Shown here one piece after another: positions 23,948-34,345 of a DNA stretch of 64,000 bases; position 1 is the stretch's first letter; each line of letters opens with the position of its first letter. A program made the position numbers and the translations under genes. A model generated the notes under the pieces. The model worked only from the letters and a program-made list of their open reading frames with translations, made no database searches and was not told where the DNA came from. Source of the stretch: Karstenula rhodostoma CBS 690.94 (taxonomy: Eukaryota; Ascomycota; Dothideomycetes; Pleosporales; Didymosphaeriaceae); assembly GCA_010093485.1 (NCBI GenBank), contig MU001510.1:761709-825708 (forward strand), read 5' to 3'.

Positions 23948-25553
23948 AGCATTTCATTGAGATGCTGATCTGGACCACTTCGTCGGCGTCAGACTATCTA
24001 TGCGTAGTCAGTCAATTGGAAATTGGCTAGTGTCTGTGGGCAGAAGGATATCATCAATCACATCCTATCATACGAAACGTCTTTGTGATTCCCTGCACCG
24101 CCATAATTATTTGTGGCATCGTAAATCCTACCAACTCGAATAAAGTCAAATCCGATAGCATTTTCAGTCTCATTGCTGTTTTCCGAACTCATTAAGATAA
24201 CTAGGCCGAGAAGCACTGAAGAAAAGCTGGTCTTTGAGCAAGAGCCAGAAAAAAGCCGGCTTAGAAAACTAGTAGTTAGCGCTTCCGCTCAATACAAGCT
24301 TGCAATGGTCCCAGAATGCCTCTCATGGACAGCGAACTAGAAGCACCAGGGGTTTTGAACGCCTCTGAGCTTAAAAGCATCTACAAGGAGAAGAAATTCC
24401 GTACGATGTGTAAGCTTGCCTATAGATTCTATTGATGTATTTCCAGCTACGGAAACCCTGCCGGCAGTCACCATTCGACGCGCCGTCGCAATCGTCGCCC
24501 AAACTTCAAGCAACGCGCCGCTCTTCTACAGAGCCGGCCCCCGGGTTACCCAGCCCAACCGAAAGCCGAACATACCTTTGCTGACATCGAGACTTACAAA
24601 TATTTGCATTTTCATTCTAGTCCCGCCAATTCAAGAGTCAAGGATGTAGCCCAATAGATCAATAGCTTCTCTGCACGCAGTTTGTTTACATTCCTGTCGC
24701 TGTCCTAACGCGGATCCAATTCCGAAGTAACTACATTATAAGGCCCTTCTAAAACAACAAGGAGAAGGAGCAGAAAAGTGGTTCTAGCCCAATTACAGGC
24801 AACAGTTCGTGGCGCAACCTTCTCGAATGATATTACAGTCCACTGAAGGGAGAATCAGCATGGTCAGCGGCACTCCACCGAGTGACTATAACTCAGGGAC
24901 TTGAGTAGTCGGTAATAATGGGCTAACTTTGTCTTGTCAGAGGAGGTTCGAGGCTCCATGTGTCCTTGCTATCTCAGGCTCAGGGGGCTGCTGTTCAATC
25001 AACCCCCCGATACCAACCGCTGAATGGGAACATAAAAAATATATGCGCCACTCTGGATCAACTTGCATATAAATGGTCCAGAAAAGCAACCAAGTGAGAG
25101 CGGTGAGAACGACGCGCTCCAGATGTGCTCTATTTTTGATTACCCTGATTAGCGAGATGGCCGAACATCGCACGTCGGATTAAATTATATAGAAGCTCAA
25201 TCCTTCGAAGGTTAGGAGCGCCCTATAAGGTGGGACAGACACTCCGGTCTGTATCAGTCATCTCGGGACCACATTGTCCCGCGAAGGATTGAGGGCGGTA
25301 CAACGGTACCGTATCAGCTCCGCCACTCTCAAGGAGCAATTCTATTCAATTCAAATCGCCTCCCATAAGCGGTGCCCAATTTAGCGCGAGCAAAATATTG
25401 AAAGAAGATAGAAGGTTTAGAAGCCCGAATACGATGTCCACTGTATATGATCATATTGGGTTTCGCGAATCGAGACGTGCAGAATTTGCATGCAAGGAAT
25501 CACATCAAATAGATAATATACATGCATGCTATCTATATCGACGCAACAATTCC
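23948..25553. other. AT-rich gene-poor region with an inverted repeat and a doubtful ORF
   Basis: No supported gene. A short open frame starts at 24317 and could be joined through a very short intron (about 37-39 bases) to a basic open stretch ending near 24655. No family is recognised, and the intron phase is ambiguous, so it is not called. A perfect 12-base inverted repeat with inner hairpins lies at 25196-25293. Confidence 0.4.
25196..25293. repeat. 98-base element with 12-base inverted termini and inner hairpins
   Basis: CTCAATCCTTCG at 25196-25207 is the exact reverse complement of 25282-25293. Inside are two smaller inverted repeats (ACAGAC/GTCTGT and GGGAC/GTCCC). It could be a small MITE-like element or a structured RNA. 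No flanking target duplication was identified with confidence. Confidence 0.45.
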
Positions 25554-26259
25554 CTACTTTGCCCTCGGTCGTTCTATAAAGAAGAGCCACTCCTTCGGCC
25601 TTGCAGAGAACTCCGCTGATTTTACTTCAGTCTTCCAATGTCCCGGGTCCTGAGAGAAAACCAAACCGTTCTTCTCGTACAGCCAACGACCCTGTGGTAG
25701 GTTCTGTAGTAAACTGTTTGTTTTTAACAAGCATCGAGACACGAGTTCTGACAATTACCCACCAGCGCATTGAGTTCATCCGCGATACGAGCACCTTCCT
25801 TTACCTCCAGTGATGCCGCGCCTTGATGTTGATACTTTTTTCAAACAAATCACAAACGATAAGAGCAAAGACTTGCCGATATCTCGTGCATCTCGGCGTA
25901 ATGAACGTCTCGAACATTTTTAGCGCATACCGTTTGTCTTCATCGATCGCCTAAGCTCCCAGAGGGCCGTTAAGCATCATCTCTGGTGGGTTCTCTTTGT
26001 TGTAGATGTTCGATTGCGAGGCGGAAACGACTTCTCCCGTCTCTGTATCTGTGATTTTGTACCACTTGGTGCTAGGATCAACATCGCGGAGATACTGGAG
26101 ACGCGCGGTCACCATGTCGAGACATTCAACGCCTTTTTCGGTCAGCTTGTGGGGATAAACGGCATTCACAAAGGCAGAAGACTGGTCGTATGCCTTGAAC
26201 AGCATATCAACGACGTCACGGAGCTCCGCATCGCTGACATCGCTTAGAACAAAAGGCAT
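25554..26259 (-). pseudogene. GNAT-family N-acetyltransferase, decayed
   Basis: The N-terminal half, from the ATG at 26259 (MPFVLSDVSDAELRDVVDML), fits fungal GNAT proteins, including the strand-turn KWYKITDTETGEVVSASQ. An in-frame TAG at 25951-25953 falls where many homologues have Trp; after it the family similarity continues in the same frame (AIDEDKRYALKMFETFITPR). Further down, a segment with KEGARIADELNAL matches the acetyl-CoA-binding loop and helix. A final segment with GRWLYEKNG and ARPKEWLFFIERP matches the C-terminus. These are in different frames, partly explicable by introns. The missing-Trp stop, a poorly preserved Q/RxxGxG/A loop and frame changes indicate loss of function. Confidence 0.65.
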
Positions 26260-27705
26260 GATGAAGATATGGCCCGGAAACGAGCCAGAAGTTATGCTGC
26301 GAAGGATGGCCCCGGAAGGGACGAAATCTTGAAAATTTGGGATATCCAAGAGTCCGATTGATACGGCATTGACTATATATATACATTATCAGGTGTATGT
26401 GACGAGAAAGCTGTTGTAGCGAAGCGGCACACTGCGCGCAAGGGCAACTCCACCCCACGCTTGCATCGCCGGAAACCAATCAATTTACAGGAGCCAGGAT
26501 TGTCATTTAGGGACTACGAGTCTGGACGTGGCGCTCGGACCGCTATCTCACAAGCATACTCGAGGCGTGTGCACACCAAGTGAGGCAAAGCTCCGCACGG
26601 CTTTTCTAGTTGCCAGGGCATACTTAATGGTCATTGCTATTGAGCAATACTATCTAACGCTCACAATGACACATTCCAACAAGCTCTCTCGGATGCAGGA
26701 TGTATAACTCATGCAATCTAAAGTTCTGACGATACAGTGAGTACGACGGAGCCCTTGTTGAAAGATTGGAGCTTCGAGGAGCTGGGTGTGCCTTTTGAAC
26801 GCAGGACTGTGAAACCTAGACTATTTCTTAAATAGTTGTTGGACTATACTGTCTGCATCGACTCGACGAGTGGCTTTAGAAATGGGATGTAGCTATGATC
26901 GCCATCTTCATACCTTCCCACATTGTAGCGCTTTATAGATTGCGGAGATACTCTGCGAAGTGTATGTATCGCGGAGAATAGTTTTACTGTTTGTATTAAG
27001 CCTACACCCAGCCTGCACCTAAGCTACTCCAGCCCATACCTGTTCCTGCCATTGTAGTCATCGATCCGCCTATCTGGGCCTGGTTAAATTTACAGTTACT
27101 AAACCATGTTCATGTGTGCGTGTGTTGTTCGTGCGGAGCGTACTCCGAACAGCGATCCACTCGGTTGTACACAGTATGTATGACGTCACCGCGAGCGAGC
27201 GCGAGCCTACCATGGGATTGTGTACATGATAGCCAACTTTGATTCCTCGATTTCCAATTCGCTCTACGCTCGCAAGGACCGCAGGCCGCCATTGTCGCGA
27301 GAAAAGGGCCGTAGGACGACTTCCAAAGTTACGACGACTGATGCAAAACAGGTTCCCCACTTCGTTAATAACTTAAAATTTCGATTTGTATGTGCGGCAA
27401 TGTATACTCCTAAACGTTTTACAGCTTGTTAGGCAACCGAGATCAAGGTCACGTGGAGGGTTGTTGACGTGGATTTATTCACGCAGGTGTTAACTACGTA
27501 AGACTTACACCTTTTGGTAATAACGAGTCATATAGGCTTGAAACTTACAAGAAGTCTTGTCAGCACTTATCTAAGAGCAATGATCTTCTAACGCCCAAAC
27601 GATTTGTTCAAAGGTTGTGCTCAGTCGCGTCGCAGCGTCCCAAAACATCGATCGTCTCATATCCCGCTTGATTTTCACCCAACGGATTGTGACCTCTACG
27701 AGAGT
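26260..27705. other. Intergenic region, nothing recognised
   Basis: About 1.4 kb of AT-richer sequence between the GNAT relic and the conserved hypothetical gene. Short open frames on both strands have no recognisable motifs. No tRNA, repeat array or transposon end was seen. Confidence 0.4.
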
Positions 27706-28296
27706 TCATGTAGTGCCATCAGGTGCATCATCCGCCTCACCTTGCTTGGACCCAGGCTCCTCCGCCTTGTCATCCTCGCTCGTACTCGTCTCCGGTCGCA
27801 GCTGGCACATCATGCACCACTCCGCCACCGCTAAAACTGTCCCCTGCGCATCCATATCCCCATTATACCTCTCCCTATCCGTCTCCCACGTAATCTCGGT
27901 GAACCTGGCATCCTTCTCCCTCACCTCCCCCTTCTCATCCACCTCCATCACCAACTTCGCCTCCACCATGTAGAACCCCGTCCAACTCCTGTAAAAATGA
28001 ACTGCAGCATTGCCCTGCGCATCTGGTCCGTCGGCATAGACAAACCACTTGTCCTCCATCTCGCCGGGTACGAAGCCGTGAAGGAGCTTAGGGAGTTCTG
28101 AGTATGGGATCACGTGGTCCCAGGGTTGGGTGACGGGTTTGGAGAAGGGCTTGTATTGCCAGGATGAGGCGGTCGCGCGGGTGGTGGAGGGATTTCCACG
28201 GCGGCCGTAGATAGACCAATGCATGAGGCCGGTAGTGTCGGCTGGGTTAAGTTTATGAGGGTAGGTAGTGTCATCTGCGGTGGTGGGGGTGGACAT
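27706..28296 (-). CDS. Conserved fungal hypothetical protein, 196 residues
   Basis: Single open frame of 196 residues. I do not recognise a named domain. Visible features are a short disordered N-terminus, then a compact region with conserved-looking motifs (SKPVTQPWDHVIPYSELPK, EMEDKWFVYADGPD, VHFYRSWTG) and an acidic C-terminal tail. The combination of EMEDKWF and FYRSWTG appears in a family of small uncharacterised microbial proteins, recalled from memory and not verified. No signal peptide or membrane helix. It is transcribed away from the CCCH-finger gene, sharing a 660-base upstream region with it. Confidence 0.65.
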   Translation of the reverse strand: MSTPTTADDTTYPHKLNPADTTGLMHWSIYGRRGNPSTTRATASSWQYKPFSKPVTQPWDHVIPYSELPKLLHGFVPGEMEDKWFVYADGPDAQGNAAVHFYRSWTGFYMVEAKLVMEVDEKGEVREKDARFTEITWETDRERYNGDMDAQGTVLAVAEWCMMCQLRPETSTSEDDKAEEPGSKQGEADDAPDGTT

Positions 28297-28956
28297 CTTC
28301 GGGTGCTGAGTGTGTCGGGGAAATGAGCGCGGATGAAGATTTTGACAAAATCAAAGTGAATCGTGGGAAGGAAGACGAAAAGTACGTTTGACAAGGACAT
28401 TTGAGAAGCACGTTTTATAATACGAGCGAAGTGGGGGCTGGTGGCTGCCTAAATGTGGCGACGTATGTTAGTCGAGCATTGACCAAGTCCAGTCCAAGTA
28501 AAGCCACGAAAATGCTGTGAACTAAGACAAGAGTTCCATAAAGGAGAGCATGACTTGAATATCTATGTCCTCGGTTTAGATTACCCCAGAGGCCGCGAGT
28601 GCTTTTCGAAATGTATACAATTGAATGTCATTGAGTTCGTATTTGTGTTTGAAGGGAGAAATCAACATAGCAATCTTCAAAGAGTTGTTTCAAAACGCTG
28701 TTGAACTCTCTGAGTTTATCGTCTCCAACGCGCCGAGTGGTCGAATTTCAAGCCTGCACCGCCTCCGCACAGAACGCGCTCCCCGAGTCTCAGCAGCCAC
28801 TGCGCCAACGGCCCACCAGAAACGCACCTTGCCTCGTTCTCAATTCCGCTCTAGAGCATAACTTTACGCTCCGTTCCCATTCCACCGCCCGGCACAGCCG
28901 CTCCTTACGTCACCTTCTATTGCGACCAACACGCCACCCACCCAAAAACCCACACC
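28297..28956. other. Divergent promoter region
   Basis: Lies between the start of the minus-strand hypothetical (28296) and the plus-strand CCCH-finger gene (28957). No further gene is supported. Confidence 0.5.
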
Positions 28957-30586
28957 ATGTCGACCAACAGCCGTGCAAGCCAACAGTCGAGGTACCCCAT
29001 GCGCGAACGCAAAAGGACCCGTCACAAGGAGGTATATCACCCCGACCAGGACGCGCCTAAGACCAGGTAAGTATTTCCAATGTGGGGCGGTTCGAATGGG
29101 TGTATGCTAAGCACGCTGCAGCCACAGCGCCCGCGAAGAGCGCAAGCGTAGCTGCGAGTCGTCTCCTCTGTCAAGCGTTCGAAGTGATGTAGGGAGCATG
29201 GATGTGCGCATGCGCAGCGGCTCTGACCACGCCGATATCCATTACGCTTCGGTTGGTGATGGTGTATCTACTGCTCGAGACGACCGCTCTACTGGCGTGG
29301 GCGATATGGATGGTAAAAATGAACGCCGGGATGAAGCGCGGGGCCGGATAATGGCGACGAGTGGCGCCAGCCTTGAAGCCATGAGTCTAGGAGATGGCCA
29401 TAGAGGTCTCAACTCCGGGGCGAACAATCTTCGCGAGTATACATCTAACAGACCATGTAAACTTGTTCTGCCTTCGTGTTGTATAATAACTGACATTGGC
29501 TCCAGCCCACCATCACCCGCAACGCCCACGCTCGGCATCCCCTAGACGCGCAGAGCAGACCTCATGTAAGCCAGTCCCTCCATAGTGAAATACCAACCAC
29601 TGACAACATCCACAGACCGCTCGCGCAGCCCTCTCAGCGCAGCGCCCAATCCCCACCCGCATACAGCGCACGAGATAGAAGAAGAGATAGCCCGAATCGA
29701 CCGTGAAGCCGCCGACTTCGAAGCAGAATACCAACGGCTGCTCCTCGAACAAAGCATCCAAAAACGGAACTACTTCAAAGCCAAGGTCGAGGAGCAGAGA
29801 CGCAGGATGGCGGTGTACACCGACTCCACGCAAACTTCGTTGGCAAATCCAAGCTCGCCTTCGACACAAGAGCCACTGTCCGCAATCGACAACGGGGCTT
29901 TGCACCCAAGTCGTCGTGCGCGTATGGAGCGTGCATCACCCTCCAGCCCGGCACGTTCTGCGACGGAAGACAATCTGAAAGACTTCAACCCACCTGTCGG
30001 ACCCCGTGGCGGTTTCGCGCGCACCCACATCTCTCCTCTTGAAAGCCACAACGCCCTCCCGCCCTCGCCCGAGCTCAGCATCCGAGGCACCGCCGCCTCC
30101 GTGCCCGTTCAACCACCCAACCCACCCCTCTCTCTCTCCGAGGTCAGTCCCAGCCTAAACGACTTCCAACGTCGCATCCTCGCCACCCTATCCAAAGGCT
30201 ACGCGCCGCGCACCGTCCCCATCCCCACTCCACCCCGCACCCTACGCTACACCATCGCCCGAACCCTCGGAAACGACCGCCTGTTCTGCGAGAACTACGG
30301 CGGCAGCACGCAGGAGGACCTCGCGTTGTGCAAGTGGGTGTTCGACACGGAGAAGGAGTGTCCCGCGGGGAAGGACTGCACGTGTCGGCACGAGCCGCTT
30401 GACGACGAGGAGTTGGAGTGGATACGCACGAATCCGGTGCCGGTGAAGAAGAACATTGAGTGGCATCCGGGGAAGTGGCTGGAGAGGTTATTGCAGAACT
30501 ACTCGAGCCCGAGGATGCCGAAGGTGTCGAGGTTTGATAGGGGGGAGAGGGTAACAGTGGTTGGGCTTGGAGGACGTGGCGAGTAG
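28957..30586 (+). CDS. Protein with a CCCH-type zinc finger and coiled coil
   Basis: Four exons (28957-29066, 29122-29456, 29506-29565, 29616-30586) give 1476 coding bases and 491 residues, with all junction phases consistent. The N-terminus is basic (MRERKRTRHKEVYHPDQ). The middle is Ser/Pro/Arg-rich. A predicted coiled coil (about residues 188-233, EIEEEIARIDREAADFEAEY) follows, then more low-complexity sequence. A C-x9-C-x5-C-x3-H pattern (C407, C417, C423, H427) fits a CCCH zinc finger, with an extra Cys at 425. CCCH fingers usually bind RNA, so a nuclear or RNA-linked role is possible, but nothing else in the sequence shows the partner. The start at 28957 is the first ATG that reaches the first donor in frame. 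Confidence 0.75.
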
Positions 30587-30985
30587 CTGCTGGGTGGGTG
30601 GGATGAGGTGGTTGTATTGGTATGGTCGGGGGTATGACAACAGTCACGCCGTTGGATTTGAGCCTCCATAGAACAAGAATTACGAGACTCAAAAGCCCAG
30701 GTCTATCAGTAGAATCCAAATATTGTGTTTTTGCTGAAAATTATTGCATTAGCTAATTTCCTTCGTAGCTTTGTCTTGTGCCGGATACCAGAGTGAAAAT
30801 TTCGACATGTTCTTTCCTCTTTCCTTCCTCGCTAAGAAAATTGCCTATTTTCTGACTACTACGGTACGCTTGATAAAAAAATATACGAAACCCCTCCATA
30901 TAAAGAAGAACGTACTCTTTTTTGCCCCGATAAAGTCACTTCAATTTGGTCCCCATATCACTGCTTACAAGTAAACCCGTTTTGG
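30587..30985. other. Convergent intergenic region
   Basis: 3' flanks of the CCCH-finger gene and the HET-domain relic. AT-rich on the right side; no gene seen. Confidence 0.5.
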
Positions 30986-32518
30986 TCATTTAATCATGAC
31001 AGGCTTCCTGCTGAAATACACCTGTCGAAGAACCGACGCCTCGAGTACATATTCTAATTTCACCCTTACCAAGCCATTTTCCTCCGACCGATTGAAGGTC
31101 CTTGGAGCCCAAGGGTGATTCCAGACAACGATACCCAAAAACGTCTCTTCTTGAACTTTCATTTTCGTGCGATTCGACAATTCCAGGAAACGTAGCGATA
31201 TTTCTACGCCCTTATTTGTGAGCATATATGGTGCTCCATCATCGACGCGGAGACGAATCTTTTGTGACTCAGACCTGATTGAAATAGAGCGTAGGATTGA
31301 CGGGGCACGGAACTCGCTCGGATGTCTCGCAAATATCCCCCGTATCTCCTTATAGTGCTGGAGAAAGTGTGTCCCAGGGTCATGATATATGTGGTTTTTC
31401 CAGGGATACTTCGTCCTCTCATACGTAACGAATTCTTGCAAATCTACGATCCCCGAGCCCTTCGCGCTGTCAGGCAGCCATGCGAAAAGGCTCTGATCGT
31501 CCGAGTTCTTCATAATCTCTTCTTGCAACCTCACAAAAGCGTTCTCACACTAACCATACAAGAGCGGCATGTTTAGGTCGAAATTCCGAGCAAGCAATAA
31601 GCGATATCTTCAGTCCTCGTTGTTTGTCTCTTCTTTGCCCAGCTCATTCTTTGTGCAACGCTGATTCCATCCCACCTGCCTTCCCGCTGCATACAGTCAG
31701 TGATTGTTCACAGTACTAGTGTGTATATGAGCAACTTCAATACTTGCACCGTTAACCGGATATAGTGAAATCTTTGGGGACTTAGAACGGAAAACTTACC
31801 AAGGCAGGCTCATCTATACCTGTGATCTGTTCTAGTATGTGTAGCATCATTGTCTTCACCCCCAGTACGTCCCACGCATGTGCAAAGAATATCACTTCTC
31901 GGGGCGCAATGAGCTCCTGCAATGTCCATCCTCTAGTGAACCATCGCGCTGTGGCCAGATATGATACGTTCAGGCTCTTGCCACCTTGCGAGTCTGCGTC
32001 CGAACTTCCATCTGAATCAGAGGTGGTCCCGCCAGCTCGAATCGCAATGGAGTCATCGATGTCATCCAAATAAGCATAGCATATTATGGCATTCTTGTAC
32101 CACTTGAACATGCTATTAATAGACTCCGAGAGCTCGGCTGAGCTGGTTTTGTCGATGCAGCACGTATCGACCCAGGCATACTGCTGCAGTGTTGGCCAGA
32201 AGAGTTAGCGTAACCTCTCTGGAGCCCTGGATGGAGATCCATAATTCGATTATCGCTGTTGCGGGCATCGGAATATCTGGAAAAACTTACCAAGCCATCA
32301 GCCAGCGCCCGCTCGCAGCATTTCAGGATTTTGTAGAACCCCTGTGAGCGCAAGAGACTGCTCGCCCGCGTTGACTCCAGATGTGTGCCAACATGTTCCA
32401 GGTCCTGGAAGCTGACTTCCTCTTCACCCCAGGTGTGACTTAAAATAGCGTAGGAAGGCGTAGTCGCTTCGTTGTAGAAGGACTCGAGACGGATCGTGGA
32501 AGCGTTAAGTAAGCGCAT
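30986..32518 (-). pseudogene. HET-domain protein gene, frameshifted and with a nonsense codon
   Basis: HET proteins control heterokaryon incompatibility and related cell-death responses in filamentous fungi. Exons 32518-32291, 32180-31800 and 31686-30986. Family motifs are in order: SYAILSHTWGEEEVSFQDL at the start, YAWVDTCCIDK after intron 1, MFKWYKNAIICYAYL, RWFTRGWTLQELIAP, and SVAQRMSWA with EDIAYCLLGI in exon 3. Directly after LLGI one base appears to be missing (31580-31583), because the expected continuation is found in the next frame. There a TAG (31550-31552) replaces a conserved Glu. The following 183 codons are open to the end at 30986, so the damage looks recent. Introns 1 (110 bases) and 2 (113 bases) are clean. 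An assembly error could explain one but hardly both defects. Confidence 0.8.
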
Positions 32519-33243
32519 TGTGTTGCCGTGTCATTCTGCAGGAGGGGCAAACTAAAAGGACGATGGTGGTGTCGTGAGAAGAGACTGGTGTTTGTGGTGG
32601 AAGGCTGAATATGAGCAAGATAAGAACGAGGATGGCGGGAGCGGGGGCAGGGAAAGAGCATCCAGATCGAGCAAGAATGTGTCACAACAGCAACAGTCGA
32701 AAGAGCACGAAACGTTACACACGGACAAGAAGTCCAATAAAGTATAAAATGTCCGAGGCGCAGGAACGCTTGATGTGCTCGTGCTTGGTGTGTCGACTCC
32801 AAGCAGCGCACACACATCACGAGGAACAGGGAAAGAGTTTAGACAGCGCAGCCTGGAAGCAAGATATGTTGAATACCAGGAGAGAAATAAGGACAATAAG
32901 ATACAGTTATCGTGTGTGTGCTGTACAAAATTGATCACAGAAAGGTGTCCCCCGAGCTGACGGCTCAAAAATGAACGTAATAGTAAAGAGTTACAAAAGA
33001 GCAATATATTGAATGTAGAGGCTGGCACTGCGCGCATGATTCCACTAAAAACATGGCATTGGCAATCACAATCATACCATACGCCTACACCAATCATCTT
33101 ATACTCATACACCAATCATCCCAAAATCCTACACCACACCCCCGAAAAACCACACTCCACCTCATACCGCCCCTCCCCCAGCCCAACCCAAACCAAAAGT
33201 AAAAAGAACTCTCAACACCAAACCCACACACCCCAACCCCACC
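32519..33243. other. Upstream region of the HET relic
   Basis: Probable promoter and 5' leader of the minus-strand HET gene, then C/A-rich sequence (33060-33240) before the tRNA terminator. A 187-codon minus-strand frame here is Cys/Leu/Ser-rich with no family pattern and is not called. Confidence 0.45.
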
Positions 33244-33255
33244 AAAAAGAAAAAA
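33244..33255 (-). terminator. RNA polymerase III terminator of the tRNA pair
   Basis: On the minus strand, six T (33255-33250), one C, then five T (33248-33244), starting six bases after the tRNA-Glu discriminator. No T run of four or more separates the two tRNAs, so one terminator serves both. Confidence 0.85.
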
Positions 33256-33260
33256 CTACT

Positions 33261-33332
33261 TTCCGACACCGGGAATCGAACCCGGGCCACATCGGTGAGA
33301 GCGATGTATCCTAGCCACTAGACCATATCGGA
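33261..33332 (-). tRNA. tRNA-Glu (CTC anticodon)
   Basis: 72 bases including discriminator A. Acceptor stem TCCGATA pairs with TGTCGGA (one G-T pair). The anticodon loop CTCTCAC gives anticodon CTC, closed by CATCG/CGATG. T-arm is CCGGG-TTCGATT-CCCGG, containing the B box. The A box is TGGTCTAGTGG. There is no intron. Confidence 0.96.
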
Positions 33333-33337
33333 TATGG

Positions 33338-33411
33338 TGGTCAGTACGAGGGTCGAACTCGCGACCTTGGCGTTATTAGCACCACGCTCTAACCAACTGA
33401 GCTAACCGACC
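33338..33411 (-). tRNA. tRNA-Ile (AAT anticodon)
   Basis: 74 bases including discriminator A. Acceptor GGTCGGT pairs with ACTGACC (one G-T pair). Anticodon loop CTAATAA gives AAT, decoded as inosine-modified Ile tRNA. T-arm is GCGAG-TTCGACC-CTCGT; A box is TAGCTCAGTTGG. There is no intron. It lies only five bases (CCATA) upstream of tRNA-Glu on the same strand, so the two are probably made as one precursor. Confidence 0.96.
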
Positions 33412-33957
33412 GTGTTTGATTGGTTGATTGATGGAGAAACTTTTCAGGTTGTCCATTATATACCCAAATGTTAAAAAAAAGAAGGGGAAACGATGGGAAG
33501 GTGGTGTAAGACGGGCGGAAGTGGTTGCATGCGGAGGGGAGAAAATTCTTTTTTCGTTGGGGGAGCGAAGCCGCGATGGTGGAACCGTGGAACCATGGAA
33601 GACGGCGAGCGAGCGAGCGAGCGACCCACCCGGCGTACCTATCAAGAATGCGATTTTTTTTTTTTTTTTTTACAACATGCGCTCTTCAGAGGCAAGTCTC
33701 TAATCTATAATTTCTTTTGGAAGACGCATCGCGAGCGGACGGCTCTTTGCATTATGGGCAGCAGTATTGCCTTCCGCTCTACTGACTGGCAGTCACCCAC
33801 AGTCCATCTACCAACGCACATCACACATCACTCATACACCTAGCCGAACTACAACATAGACTTCAAATTAAGCTAAACCATCTCTACTCGGTATTACAAA
33901 GCTACTTTACAACTTCACTAAGCACTTCACTACTACAGACAGAACCCAACAATAACA
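33412..33957. other. Region upstream of the tRNA pair with simple repeats
   Basis: Contains a GAGC tetranucleotide run (about 33604-33624) and an 18-base T tract (33654-33671). No gene supported up to 33957. Confidence 0.5.
33654..33671. repeat. 18-base poly-T tract
   Basis: Uninterrupted run of 18 T, about 240 bases upstream of the tRNA-Ile start. Length in the real genome may vary. Confidence 0.85.
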
Positions 33958-34133
33958 ATGAGCACAAACCCCTCCCACCCAACGCAACAAGCCGCCAGGG
34001 CCGGAGGTGCAAGGTCCACGAGCCGCAATGATCAAGTCGTAAGTCATAGAAGGTCATGAATGCCCGCTCGAGGGCGAGCGAGCGATCGCTGAAGTGCTGG
34101 AAACAGACTCGAAAATTCGGAGAAAAGGACTGA
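33958..34133 (+). CDS. Possible very short gene, 35 residues
   Basis: ATG at 33958 in a good context (CAACAATAACAATG) opens an 81-base frame ending at a strong GTAAGT donor (34039). An AAACAG acceptor at 34101-34106 joins in phase 0 to a 27-base exon (34107-34133) ending in TGA. The product would be 35 residues, polar, starting MSTNPSHPTQQAARAGG and ending KFGEKD. No family recognised. It is equally possible that the frame is an upstream ORF or chance. It ends just downstream of the convergent PH-domain gene. Confidence 0.27.
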
Positions 34134-34345
34134 AACGAAGACTAAGAAATACCTGTCGTAGCGGCTGATGTGGCGGGTAAGTGGTGTGTAGACATAGGAA
34201 AGGGGTATGTACAGGGACAGGGATGCGTGTTGGCGGGTAGGTGTGAGTCTGAAGCAGCGGTGGAAAGTGTCAACAGGGAAGCAGTGTGGGGCGGTATCCG
34301 CCAGCGACGTGGCTATCTTATCGTCGAGGTTGAATGGGGTAGCGC

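Noticed and set aside
24317..24655. Possible two-exon gene in the AT-rich region
   Set aside because: Intron would be under 40 bases with two competing phases, and neither product resembles anything known.
32552..33115. 187-codon minus-strand frame upstream of the HET relic
   Set aside because: Cys/Leu/Ser-rich with no domain; more likely 5' leader or promoter of the HET gene.
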